Positions 12,222-26,619 of a DNA stretch of 64,000 bases are shown here, in pieces. Where the stretch lies: positions 147,892,260-147,956,259 of the forward strand of contig NC_052049.1 in NCBI RefSeq assembly GCF_903992535.2, read 5' to 3'. A model generated the notes under the pieces. It made no database searches. It was not told the DNA's origin and saw only the letters and a list, made by a program, of their open reading frames with translations. A program made the position numbers and the translations under genes. Origin of the DNA: Arvicola amphibius. Lineage: Eukaryota > Chordata > Mammalia > Rodentia > Cricetidae. Numbering within the stretch: the first letter of the stretch is position 1; each line of letters opens with the position of its first letter.

Positions 12222-15200
12222 AACATTTGCAACATTCAAAGACAACTTTTCAAACGGTCCATGAGAACTCACAGTCCGGCCGGGAAGCCCTGGCTCTCCT
12301 GCGTCACCTTTCATTCCCTGGCGACCCTAGAGTGGGCAGCGAGAAGATGGTTCTCAGAGATTATGGAGATTACATTTAAAAGGAAGAAATGAGTCACTTA
12401 TGCACTTTTATTAATTTATTATTCCAGTGCAAAGGTTCAGAGACGAGCACATAGGTCTGCTTCAAGGGAGATGAATAAACCAGTTTTTATTATTATTAAC
12501 CACTCACTTTCTCCAGTAAATGCCATTCTGGACTTTCTACTTTACATTGTGAAATGCTATTATATAATTACAGGATTATATATCTACTTTGAAAGAATTT
12601 AGTTTAACAAAAGTGATATGTGCATTAATTTTAGGAAGTTTTTGAGAGATCAAATAAGTAGAACAAATTTTTCTGCAGTTATTTATTGCATATTCCATTT
12701 ACATATCTAAAATAATTTTCATTTACTACAGAAAGCCTTTATGCCTACCTGTTCTCCTGGAATGGAGAGTCCATTGGGTCCCTGGGGGCCTGGAGGACCC
12801 TGAGGGCCTGGGGGACCTGTATCTCCACGGGGACCTGGAGGCCCCTAAAATATATGAGGAAAAGAAAGAAGGGAGGAAGGGGAGGGCGGTGATGTAACAC
12901 CCTCCAGTAGGAACATTTAGACGTTCCTTCATAGCCTGAAAGCATCACCACTTAGTCTTCATAAACATTTTGGAAATACATACTTGTAGAAAACTGTGTT
13001 GATGTCATTCTTTCATTCCCTTTACTACACATTTAAAAAGTAGAATGTGCAGGGAATTCACGAGAACACTTAGATTTCAATAAAAGTCCTATTAAAAGTA
13101 GACTTTTTAAAGTGAAAGGCATTATATAATACATAGTGCATTCATAGATTCCCAAGAGCTCAAAGTTCAAATTTTGTTAGATTTAATCTTTAATAATTGC
13201 TCACTATATCTGAAACCAAGAATAGTGATACACCTTGGGGCACACTAAACTAAGGTCAAATACCTCCTCCACAGAAACTTAAACAACCACACTTCAACAT
13301 ACTGATGAATATTTGGAGTATTAAAATGTACTTACAACTGCCCCGTTGATGCCCCTTTCACCTCTGGGACCTTTTGCACCAGGTCCTCCCTAAAACACAT
13401 AAAAAAGAACACATTTTGGTGTGAGCATAAGGAAAATAAAAATGGATATATAAAAATAGTGTTTAAAGAAGGAAAAATAGTCTCTAAACAGTTAATACTC
13501 TCACAGTTATTAAAGTGACTTTTTAATATTTATTAAAATAAACATTTTATTTTATAAAATAAAAATATGCAAAATATTAAAGGAAAACCATCATGTCATA
13601 GCTGGTGTGCAGCGCTATGACTAAATCACTTGCCTAGCATGTGCAAAGCCCTGGTTTGAGGCCTGCATAGCTAAGAAATAAATTTGTGTCATACAAACAC
13701 ACAGGAAAATAGAATTTCAAAACTTTTTACACTCTTTGTTTCTTCCTGTTATACTTATAGCAGTAGAATAAAAAGAAAAATGCATTTGAGAATTATATGA
13801 ATTATATTCTCAAAGGAAAATAACCAAAAGAATTATATTGATGGAGGAAAATATCCTAATCTCTCTGGACCTTGGAGCATGTACTTAAGAAACAAGAATT
13901 CAAAGCCAAATGCAAAGCCAAAATAAATATAATAATAACATCAGAAAATGGTACCTCAAAACTGGAGGGAAACAAACCTGAAAAGTATCTGTCAGATCCA
14001 AGTTATATGCCAGGTACGTATCAAATTAATGATACTAATTCCAGTGACATTTGAATCTGTTTATTAAAACTTACTTGTAACTAACCTAAAATAAATTATT
14101 TACTATAACCCAAGAATAACAAGGGTTGGTGTTCTTGGTATCTTTGAGCTGCTCCCATAGCAATAACTTATTGTCCTAAGTCAATGAAATTAGAGCAATC
14201 ACTTTTATTCCTCAATGGGGCTCAAGTCGGCTCAACCTTAAATTGAGGAATACACACTGATTGATCAATGTTCTCTACCATAATTGTAGTCTTCAATGCT
14301 TCACTTTGCATTTTCTTAGTCTCCCATTCCCACTGCATAGTATCCAGTCATAGACTCTCCACTCAAGTTATTCCAAACTCTAGCACTTTCTCCCAGCGCT
14401 TAGACTATGACATATATTTGAGTTATTGCCTTTATGTATCCTGTTCATGGTGTGTCCATGTCAGGTTCATATGTCTAGTTTCTAAGTAAGCTGTTCTTGA
14501 CGAGCTTTCCAAACCATGGATCTATTCCATTCATGCAAGAAATTTCAGGAAATGTAAGACTTTCCAAGCTCTTGAATTTACAGATGGAAACCCAAGCTTG
14601 TGTTTTTAATAGAAAAGTCTTAAAGAGTGCCGATGTTGTTGTCCCTGGGCAGATATAGAAATGGACCAAGCACTAGAACCAAATTATCTTTCTAAAAAAA
14701 TAATTCTTGTTACATTAGTATATTCTTCCCATGGCACATGAGTGGAAGTCAGAGGACAACTTGCAGAAGATGGTTCTTTTATTTCACCTTAGGGTCCCAG
14801 GGATAAAACACAGGTCATTAGGCTTGGCAGTAAGGACATTTATCAACTGACTTGCCTTGACAGCTCCCAAATTTTCTTTTTGATTCACTTTACTTAAGAT
14901 CTCAAAATCTATTTTAAGTATGGCTAGAAGTTTAGCATATTTTATCCACCAAGAGCACAAATGGAAAAATAGCATGTTATGGTCTCCATACTGGCAAACA
15001 GGTGATCATTCCAAAGATCCCCCTCCAAAAAGATTTCAAAACTAAACAATAATGCTCTATGTGATGATGTTGGTCTCCTTACTGCGGGGCCTGGGGGGCC
15101 TGGAGGTCCAACGCTGTCCTGTGTACACGTGCAAGCATTCGGAAGAGCAGGGCATTTTGCTTCATCTCTCTGAAATGTTGAAAAGATTATTTGCAGATAA

Positions 15201-18200
15201 ATTTAGTGAGGAGTGATGGGTGACATCCTATCCACTAACCCCATTTGCATACATGAGAATCTGTTTCCCAACTGAAAGAAATGGCTGCTAGTTATCGTCA
15301 CTTATAAATGGTCTAACATAGAACCTTCTCTGGTCCTCTGAGCTTTATTTGAGCAAACCCCACACATAACAAAGTAATGTTCGCAAGATTAGCAGGACAA
15401 CTGGCCGTTTAAACCAATTTTCTTTCATCCCTGTTATAGAAATGCTACATATTTTAAACACCAACTCCATTTAATTCAGAAAAATTAAAATTAAAAAGCA
15501 AAGCGATTTGTCTTCCTCTATCATCCACATAGTGGTTTTTGTTGTTGTTGTTGTTGTTTTTGGTTTTTCGAGACAGGGTTTCTCTGTAGCTTTGGAGCCT
15601 GTCCTGGAACTAGCTCTTGTAGACCAGGCTGGTCTCGAACTCACAGAGATCCGCCTGCCTCTGCCTCCCAAGTGCTGGGATTAAAGGCGTGCGCCACCGC
15701 CGCCCGGCTCCACATAGTGTTTTTCTCACTTCACTGGGACCTCGGCTAAACACTCTTATCACCAAAAGTTGATGGCACCTGCCATCACTCCCCCTCACTT
15801 CTCCTTGACTTGGTTTTCTTCCTAGGTCCTCCACTATGCAGCATAACACAGGTATCTGGGGTTATTTGTTCCAGGATCTCCTGAGAATACCAAGGCCTAA
15901 GGATACTAAAATCCCTCATATAAAATGCTGCAGTTTTCACATGTAGCCTAAGTACATCCCCCTGCGTACTTCAGACCATGACTAGATTACTTAGTACAGC
16001 AGAAGTGCTATGAATGGCTGTCACCTTATGCTATTTAGAAAATAATGGCAAGAAAAATGTCTGTGTGAGGTTGGTAAATATCTGTTAGGAAAACATTAGA
16101 GCAAAAAAAAATAGTGCTTATAAGTTCAATAGATATGGTCTTTTTTATATTTCCAGTCTGTATTTGGTTGAACCCACAGCTAAGAAGCCCAGGAAGAACC
16201 AATGTATCTACTTATTAATTTCTCTCATTGCTGTTCACAGATACTCCTTTTTACTGCCACAACCCTGGCATATTGAGGGGTTGATGGCTTATAATAAATG
16301 TTCACTAAATATTTAATAGTGACATTTACCTAGCAGATGTGTGCAGCTGTGCCTGCCAAAGCATCATCTCAACAACAATGAACTTTAACCGTACCACCTA
16401 TACATAACACAGACACACACATGCACACACATATGTATGTATGTATGTATTCCTTCCATCAAAATACCCTTAGTAAGCCAGAAAAGTAATAGCTTATTTG
16501 GTAAAAGCCTGTTACGCAGTAGGAGGTCTGCAGTTAGAAGGTTTATCAAACACATTGGCTCAGCACGACCTTCCTGGCTGTTGCTGAGAGAATTTCCAGA
16601 TATGGTCTTGTGCATGCCTCGCCTTGGTGAAGGGTCACATGAGCCCCGGCCTGAGCAATGGTAGCTGAAAAGCACACACACACGTTGCACATCTCTGGGC
16701 TCCAATCTAGAACTGCAGCTGCTGAGTGCTACTTCCTGTCCCAGGCCATTTGCATCATAAGGGTTCCTTCTTGGGGGACAAGTAAAGCCAGGACAGGACT
16801 TACTCACCCGAGAGGGAATATCACAGCATCTGTCTCTGCTGGTCCACACCGGGCTGCAGACAATGTCAAAGCTCTGGATTTGGAACTGCAAACAACCAAC
16901 AGCCACATCAGCTAAGCATGCAGGAAGACATTCTAAACAATTTAATCTTGCCAACTTTAGGCAGATTCTGTCTAGAGCTTACACTCCTGAGAACACTGTT
17001 ATGCTTGCATGTGGTGAGGGGAAGGAGGAAATGTGGGCCTAAAGGAGACAGTACTCTTTTAGGGAACTGTGTCTACCCAGATTCTATCCCTGATTCACTT
17101 GCTGAAAAGAAATGTTTGAGTGAAGGATTTAAGAACATTAGATCCTGTGTTTAAATTAATCTGAATACTACACATGTTTAAATCAATCTTTAAAGATGTG
17201 TTTTTGTAGAAAAGAAACATTAAAGAAACTTTATGCTATAGTTGATGACCTTCACTTTAGAAATGTCTGTCTAGAAATCAACTAATAGTTTTTAGGGCCC
17301 TCAGATGAACTATTTTAGTGAGGTACATGCCATCTGTCTTTTTAGAATTTAAGACAGAACTGTTTACACAAAAAGAAAAGGGCTGTCTAGACACAGCCAT
17401 TCCTTTAAAGATCTGCTGGTTGTGTTTCCTCCCTGCAGCCTGAAGATACTGTACACGCTATTGGAGGAGAAAAGACATTGACATTTCCCCCAGCTATCAA
17501 CCCCACAAACTACCAACCTGCCAAGCAAGTCACCGACTGTTCTCTGTCAGGATCTGAGGCCTTCTCCACTAGAGGGAATTCAACTATAAGCCCAGTCAAA
17601 ATACCCTTGACTGAGGAGGTCTTAATTCTTCAATTGTGATGGTAACAGTCTGCCATCTAAATATTTATAGACAAATATGATCCCCAGCCATAATCAGAGA
17701 CGCTTCTCTTTGCAGTGAAGGCAGAGATACATGGCTGCTGACGATGCTGAGAACACACGATCGCAAGTACTCAGCCCTGAGCAGGACATTTATGCCGCAC
17801 TCCCTAGGGCCTCGTTTATGCCCCCACCCCATGGCCCAGGAAAGAATGTCCTATCTGGAAGACGGGGAGAAGAGTTTTGAGAAGATGTCTTCTGAGCGCT
17901 ACAGAGCCAAGGCAGTCATCTTACAGTCACTATGGTTGCATGCAACGGGCCTGCACAAGCCTGGGCCTGTCAACTGCCAATTGGGGATCAGCCAGGGGTC
18001 CATGAGGCCCCACTTCTCATTAGCCATTAGTTACTGATAAATTCTGGGGGAAAGGAAGACACCATCTTCAGTTATGTAACTACTGATGAGCCCACCAGAT
18101 ACCAAAGGACAGCTCCAAATCTATGGTCACATGACCAATCTTAGTTAAACTCAGTGGGTCTCAAAAGGGGAGGAGATCAGGAATAAAAATCTGATAACAG

Positions 18201-21200
18201 CTTTATTTAAATATCAAAGCCAATATTCATCAAAATGTTGTGTCTATCATAATTCTATTAAATTTATACTAATTGTTCCCATACTATAGCCAAAAAAAAC
18301 TTATCCTGTCTACAGAAGAAAACTAAAATAATGACATTTAAAAATAATAATAACAGAAGCCAAAACTGTTAGCTTCTAGGACAATGTTTATTGGTTGACA
18401 GGATGTCTCATGAGCCTGGGATAGTGAAAGTTTGAGACTTAAGTCTCCATTTCTGGATCACAGTGTGAATAAAGGCCATGTGCTTGCCTTAAATCCAAGG
18501 CAATGAAACTTGAAATTGAGCGTCAGTTGGCTGCACTGCCATGGCAATCATTTAAGACAGCCCTCTCTGTGGGTGACAGGAACAGCTAATGGCCGTGGAG
18601 GCTTCATGTCCCAATTGCACAAATTCAGGTTAACAATTATTTTGAAATCATGAACTATTACGACCTCACTCGATATGTAAGCATTTGTTTGCCTTGTTTC
18701 TTCCCAGAATGACCCTGTTGTAAGAGATTTCATGGTGTCTCTTGAAGCCTGAGTACCTCATTTTGACTTCAGTAGTAAAAAAAGCACATTATTGTGTTCT
18801 CTTGGTAGCAAGTTCTCTGAGTGTAATTTTTCCACACCTTCAAACTGACTAATAAACTTGACAGTTTAAAACACACTGAGGGAAATAAATAAAATTCAGA
18901 GATTTAGAAAATACTACATCAATCTTATTTACTAAAAGGCACTAAACATCAAAAATACCAAAATGTGTTACTTACTGTCGCTGACTTCTTCTCCCCTTTA
19001 AGAAGTTTTCCAAGAATTTCATAGCCATCAGTTGTGATATTTCCAGCTTCCTTGATATCTTTTTCTACAATTTCATAGCAGTCAATATAAATCTTAACAC
19101 TTTTTGAAGTCACTACAATATGGACCTAAAAAGACAATTTCCATTATGAAATTCTCTCAAAAAAATAAGCTGATTTCTGCATACTTTATATTACATTCTT
19201 TATAACTATTTTTTAAACCCTTTCTTTCCAAGCCAAAAGTCTTGGGTTAAAAATCCAAGAACCCAGGTTTCAAATGATGTCCTAGGAAACGGTACTGGCC
19301 ACTCGCTGCATTTCAAAGTCTGTCACCCGTGTACGTGGGTGTCGTTTCATAAATTCCAACTGTGTGCTCTCGCTGAGACAACCAGAAAGGATGCAGTAGA
19401 TGAACGAACTTGTAAACAGTCAAGAATTATCTGAAAATAGGTTAATAAACCACTAAATATTTCACTTAGTACAAATGAGCTGTAGCTATCTCTCATTGAT
19501 GTCAGTTCTGAAGATGGCAGACATTAGGAAGTCTATTGAAACAGAAAATTGGTGAAGCGTTTGTATAGAAGCAAGGAAGAGAATGGCTGTGGGTAACTGT
19601 TGTCTTCACAGCTACGCTTATGGATTGCACTATCTCAGCACAAATACTAAAGCAAAAATTTGGAGATTACTGTGAAAAGTTTACAGAAAGTTAAAAATGT
19701 CAGAAATAGTTTTGACTGCCCTGGAGCAGGTGGAATAAGAAATTTTCCTAAAGTTTTATTTTAAAACTAAATATTTTTCTTACAAGGAGTCATCACTAAA
19801 GCACTGGCTCATAACATCTATGATAAATAGGAATTGCATGTCTTTGTATACAAGTGATTCATGGCTTACTAAAAATAAAGTTTAAACATCTGTGAGATAG
19901 TCAGCTAATACTGAACTCAAGAACATAAGCATTTCTAGGATACTTAGTATATAACAAAAGTTAAAACTTTTTATGGGTCCTTAAATGAACAACCACAGAA
20001 ACAAGAATCCACAGGGGTTATTGCAAAAGCAAAACCAATTTTAATTTGTATCATTCAAAATATACTTGTCTTTCACTGTGAACCATAAATGACCACATCC
20101 TAAGAACACATTTTGCTATAATTTATTCACTCAGTTTACTGCATTTTAATCTTATGCATAATTATATTTCAACATGAATTCCTCATCGGTAGATTACTGG
20201 CCCAAAAATTCAGGATTATGGTTGCCTGCATTGGGCCTGAAGAAGACTGTGCCTATCACCCATAGATGGGGAGGACTCATGGGACCAGAGCCTATTCTGA
20301 TTCATAGTTATTAGTTACTAGTAGATTTGGGGCACGGGAGACATTCATTGTCCTCAATGTATACTACAAATAAGTTCCTCAGGCCCCAATAGATAATTTG
20401 AAACTCATGGTCACACAGAGAGCCCTAGTTTAACTCACAGGCAAACCCTCATACATATAAAATTAAAATAAAATAGAGAATGGTGTTGAAAGGGAAAGAG
20501 GAAACACTGTAAAGAACTTTAAAACAGTAGAGTATGAAGAGTAGAAAGGTACACATGGCCTGGCCCAGCCCACCCCAGACAAAGCCTACTCTGTCTTCAT
20601 CGGAGAAGTTTCTCCTTAAAATGAATGAAGGTGAAAGAGAGACCCACAACTGCACAAGATGCTGAGAAAAAGGGATGGTTGAGGGCTAAGCCCTAAATAA
20701 GACATTTACACCATTCCCTTAAGGTTCAGGGAGCTCAACAGAAAAAGAGGCAGAAAGAATGTAAGATTCAGAAAACAGAGAAGAACGGTAAGATGCCGTC
20801 TTCTAAGCACGACATTGTCACAGCAGTCCTGAACTCATAGCAGCTGTGCCTACTGGCACTGGGTCCAATCAAGTGAGGAACCCCTAAAAGTTAGTTGTTG
20901 GTGGGGAAGAAGAACACAGGACCCTACCACTTACTGTTGATCTATTAAAGGAGGCATAATGTCCAAGTATATAGCCACTGGCGAACCCACCTGTCTCTAG
21001 TGATTAGTTCTAAACTCAGAGTCAAACAGATGGGCCGAGTTAAACTCTGATGTGCACTAAACTAATTAAAAGTTAGCAAATATGGGGGAAAGATTCGTAA
21101 AGCAGAGGTGCTGATAGGAAGAAATAAAGGAGGGTGGGGAATGTAAACACATATATATAATTATATGTCCAATTTGATATATATATATATATGAAACTGT

Positions 21201-21239
21201 CAAAAATACTAATAAAAAAACAACAGCAGAACATAAAGA

Positions 21240-21275
<36 letters not shown>

Positions 21276-24200
21276 CAGCCACTGAGAAGAAGGAAATATT
21301 AAAAGAATGGACACTTCTCTAGGAAGACAAACAGTACAAGGAAGGCAATGCCAAGAAAATTTTATCTTGATTTGCAATGATTAATTACTAGCAGTACAGA
21401 TCTCTGAAAATACTGCCCATTTGGCATCAATATAATGGAGGGTTCCATGAAAGTTGGAGATTTTAAAATAGCTACAAAATGATTGCAAGTTGTTCAGAGA
21501 TTAAATTCTTAGTATCTCCAGTGACTATGACAGAGGTATAAAATCATCTTCTCAGCATGCTACTCAATTATAATTTTAATAGGTTTATCAATGAGCTAAG
21601 GCTGTTCCTAAGAACTTTGCCAGAATCAACATCTATTGCTGGATAAGGATGAATCAAAATTAATCACATCCTCAAGTGCGAATGTCCTTTCCCAAGGAGG
21701 AACTTATCTACTGTATGGCATCAAGGTCTATAAGATTTTAAGCAAGAGCCGGGCGGCGGTGGCGCACGCCTTTAATCCCAGCACTCGGGAGGCAGAGGCA
21801 GGCGGATCTCTGTGAGTTCGAGACCAGCCTGGTCTACAAGAGCTAGTTCCAGGACAGGCTCCAAAGCTACAGAGAAACCCTGTCTCGAAAAACCAAAAAA
21901 AAAAAAAAAAAGATTTTAAGCAAGAAATACTCTACTATAGCATTTGGATATCTTTTGGTTTTCTCTATTGCTGTCTTGTTGTTGTCATCATTATTGCTCC
22001 CCATAGCCATAAGAAAGCTTCTTGTGTCTTTAAGCAATAGCAGCAAAGCCCTTCTCCACTCTCATTAAGAATCTATAACTATCTATTCTATTGTGAATAA
22101 ATAGGAGAAAACAGAAATGGGAGGATAAAAGAGGAGGGAAAAAGTGATGAAGGAGGAAATGAGGGGAGAGGTGGTTAAAACAAAGGGCCATTTGAGGGGT
22201 CATATGGAAATTTAATACAGTAGAAGTTTTCTGCAATATATGTACATATCTTAAATCAATCAAAATGAAATCACAAAATAACAAAGAAGACATAGCCCCA
22301 ACTGGACATCTATCATCACCAAATAAAACTTTCAGTACTGGGAATGGACTATATATAGTCAAATTGTTGGTCAAAAGGGTCTCATGGTAATCCCCAAACA
22401 ACCCAGGCTATTGTCAAGAATATTAGTGACTCTTCACTAACTGACAACAAGTTCCATGGGGAACTCAAGTTGGTGTCTGCCTAGAGCCTTCACCTCTATG
22501 GGTAGTCTTCATGGCACTGGAGGTTACTCTGCACACTACCAGAGGAGAAAAGTAAAAACCAACCCGGCTGCAAACCCTTCTATCTATATGGTGACCTGCC
22601 CGCAAGATACACCGGTGCAATAGTGGCACAAAGCTTGTGGGCACAACCAACAGATATCTGATTTGAGTTAAAGAATGGTCCATAAGATGGAACCCACACC
22701 CAGTGCTGCTTGGGTGACCAAGAACCTAACATAAGATAGCCCAGGGACCTAGAGGAAAATCAAATACTACTGCTATGCTGAAGGATGGAGAAATAAAATG
22801 ACTTCTAATGATATTCTACTAAACTCGTAGATGTGTGCTTTGCTCAGCCATCATCAGAGAGCTTCCTACTACAGCAGATGGGAACAAATACAGAGACCCA
22901 CAGCCAGACATTATGCAGAGATTGAGAGACCTTGGAACACTCAGGCCTAAAAAGGATGTCTCCATCAAATCCCTCCCCTCAGGGCTCAGGGAACTCTCAG
23001 AAAAGGGAGACAGAAAGAGTGTAAGAGCCAGAGTGGATGGAGAACACCAAAGAATGAAGACTTTCTAGACACACTAGGACTGGCATATATACAAACTCAA
23101 ATACTGTGGCAGCATGCACAGAGTCTGTGCAGTTGTACACCATATGAGGTCCTAGGGCTGAATAGAAAAGTGGACACACACACACTCACCCATCCCCAAT
23201 CCAGAAGCTATCTCAACAATTAATAGTCACATGCAAATGAAAACTAAGCTTTTTCTAAGAATCTCACTAGAGAAACAAACTCAATAGCATATTTGTAGGT
23301 TCTTTGTCTCATAACATTAAGTCAGAGTTTTTTTCTACATTACAGGTCTTTTGTGTATTTGTTATGGCTTCTGACTTGGGATTTTTATGGTATTCCTGAG
23401 TGTGTGAATGTGTGTATCTCTGCATCTCTAAGCATTTCTTATGCTTTTTCTTTGGCTCCTTTTCCTGTCTTGTTGTTTTGTCATATTCCAATTTGTTTGC
23501 TTTTTATTTATCTTATTTTATTTATTATTATTTCTTAGATGCCCATTTGTTTTTTTTTAAAGAATGAAGGTAAGATGTTGATCCAAATGGAAGGGGAGGT
23601 GGGCGAGGAACTGGGAGGGGTAGGGGAAGAAAAAACCATAATTGGAATATAGTATATGAAAAAGAAATCTACTTTAAGTAAAAGACTGAGAAAATCTCAA
23701 AGAACTAATATTATTTTAATACAGAGGAGAAAGAAATCTACTTCATGAATTAGAAAATTCTATGGAAAGAAATTAAGCAGGAAGAGACCTCACTGACCTA
23801 TTCAAGCAAAAGAAAGTCTCTTTAGTTTCACTTGGATTGAACTAAAAAGGCATGTTTTGTGTATGTGGCTCTTCTTTTGGTATGTAATACATAGAAAAAT
23901 TTTAGATTATCAGTACAATAACTTTGTACTACTATTAACACAATCCATTATGTGAAGAACAGCATTAAAAATGTATTCCTAAACTAGACTGTTCCTTTTG
24001 TTTCTAATAATCCAAACTTGATGTGGGATTCCCCTCTGTATGCTGTAAATACCATTGGTTAACAAAGAAACTGTCTTAGGCCTGTGATAGGATAGAGTAG
24101 ACATAGGTGGGAAAAACTAAACTGAATGCTGGAAGAACGGAAGCTGAGTGAGGGAGAAGCCATGGAGCTGCCAGTGGAGACAGACACACTGGAACCTTGC

Positions 24201-26565
24201 CTATAGGCCACAAACCTCGTGGTAAAATATAAAATAATGGAAATGAGTTAAATTAAGATATAAAAGCTAGCCAATAAGAAGTTAGTGCTAATAGGCCAAG
24301 CAGTGATTTAATTAATACAGTTTCTGCGTGGTTATTTTGGGAATCTGGGCAACCAGGAAACGAACAAGTGGCCTACTACTATACAATCTCATTACTAGCC
24401 TTTGTCAAGTGACTGTCCTTTAGAAACCTATAAGTTTCAACAATCCTCTCGATGCTGACAAAAACTCAACATCTCCAAGTATAAGAAACCATCTCAAATA
24501 TGTCTTAGAACTTGAATGTGATTATTTAGAAAACTCTACATTAAGAAATTAATGTTTTAGATTGTGTGTTCATATAATAATCTATTACATATTTACCTTA
24601 ATCATTTTACCAATTATTATGAATGTTTGGATTTAGAAATGTTTATTCTACAATTTGCTTGCATGCTTGTAACATTTTAATAGGCAAGGAAGAAAAAGGA
24701 AGTGCCTGCACTCAATAAAATGATAATATGACCAACTAAAATATAATCCATTAAATTATTAAACTCCTCAAAATAAATGACAGAAATGTTTACAATGAAG
24801 TGGTAAGTAGAGGGGCTAGAGTGTTGGATTAAAGGTTAGGAGCACTTGTAGCTCTTCCAGAGGACCTGAGTTTAGTTCCTAGTTCCAAGGTCAAGTGGTT
24901 CACAGCTACCTGTAACTCCTGAAGGTATACATATGGCATACATTCACACAGACAAACACACATACACATAAATATCATTAAATCTTAAAATAGAAAATTG
25001 GGAAGCAGAAAAACAAGCAAGCTTCATTACATATAATTATTATAATTATTATATTATTGAATTATAATTATATAATTATAATTCAAACTTTGAAAGATAC
25101 AGTGAAAGTATATCAAAATACTAATGACAGCTATTGTTTTATTTAAATTTTATCTTTTGAATTAATCAAACCATTTAAAATAAAAGTTTGTAAAAGACAT
25201 AGCTAAAATTCTAATTTAGTGTAACATTAAACACAATAAAATACTTAAGCTATTGTTTTTACGCTCATATTCTTATTCTAAAAATAAGACTCAGATAAGC
25301 TTACATTTTTACCTTATGAAAACTTCCATAAAATAATGTCTTCACTTCGTCTGTGTCAAATGTAACCGTTTGTACCTCGCCTCTTGTATCCTTGTTAAAG
25401 AAAGATAGTGTCTTGCTAGAAGCTGCAATCAAGATAAAATTATTGTCAAAGTATATACATGGTGTGCTTCTTTATTTAAAGTACACAGATATTTATTTCT
25501 TGTTGGAGGAACTGAAAAGAAGTTCATTATCTGCCAGAGAAGATGTGTCCACTGGTGCAGTAGTGGCACAGCTCCATTGGAGTAACCAGCCACTCTCTGA
25601 TTGGATCTGTGCTGCATTCCATGGGAGGGATTTCAGGTCTGGCACTGTATACCTGCAAAGGCTCCCACAGCTGAGGAGGCCATCGGCCAGAATCAGAGTG
25701 GGGGAGGGGAGGCTGCTCCTATTCGTTGGTAAATGAGCATGCTATCAGACTACCTTCTGAACACACATGTTCATAACCATAGGTTAGCACCACTTTCAGT
25801 CTTCATCAGAGAAGCTTCCTATCACTGCAGGCAGTTGCTACTGCTGAGACTCATAACTAGTCAAACTGTCAATAATAAGTAATAGTGGAATGCTCAGCCT
25901 TAAACAAGACATCTCTATCACTCCTTTCAAGACTATGATAACATCGAAGAAAAGGGGGCAAAAAAGTTTAAAAAAAATAGAGGATAGAGAAATGTACGAT
26001 AAAAACAAACAAACAAATGTCTTCTAAGCATGGCATAACAATTGCACTCATGAGCTCGCTGCAATTGTGAGTGCCTGCACAAGATTGGATCCATTAACAT
26101 TCTTCAATGAATGCAGGAGAGCTCATGAGGCCCTACTTCTCCCTAAACAACCATTGTCAATTAATGGTTGCCTGGGGAGATGCTTGCTTGCTTCTTCAGT
26201 GGTGTAGCCACTGAAATGCTATCCACACTCCAATAAATAACTTCCCACTCACTCATGTATGGAATCCAAATTAAATTTAGTGCTTCACAAATAAACAATA
26301 AATAAATAAGGGTCAGATGGAGGGGGCTCTTGGGAAGAAGAAGGGTTGCAGCAGAAAAGGGAAGAGAGATGAGATAGGATAAGGGAGGTAAAAGGAAATA
26401 AGATTCACTATGTATGATAAAATTGTCAGCGAACAAATAATTTTCTAAAATAAATGAGAAAAAAAGAATTATTTCAATTGTGAGAAGATACAATTTGAGT
26501 GTTTGCTGACATGTTATTTGAAGACGTTTAAATTTAAAATATACACCAAGTAAATAAATATATAT

Positions 26566-26619
<54 letters not shown>

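Larger units (their letters stand above)
19126..25312. other. COL12A1 intron (exons 30 to 31), largest of the window
   Basis: 6.2 kb inside the TSPN-coding part. Holds L1-like remnants, one young B1, an LTR-like element, a B2-like SINE and an AT palindrome, listed separately. No extra coding exon seen: exon 30 ends phase 0 and exon 31 begins phase 0. Confidence 0.8.

Noticed and set aside
12035..12379. Several open frames of Arg-Glu or Ser-Leu repeats on both strands
   Set aside because: Produced by the CT/CCCT microsatellite; the real coding part is only exon 36 (12273-12326).
16385..16954. 189-codon minus-strand open frame
   Set aside because: It is read-through of exon 32 into both flanking introns; only 16808-16885 matches the TSPN end and has splice sites.
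25429..25736. Open frames on both strands near exon 30
   Set aside because: They lie in an L1-like remnant and show no domain; the real exon ends at 25422.
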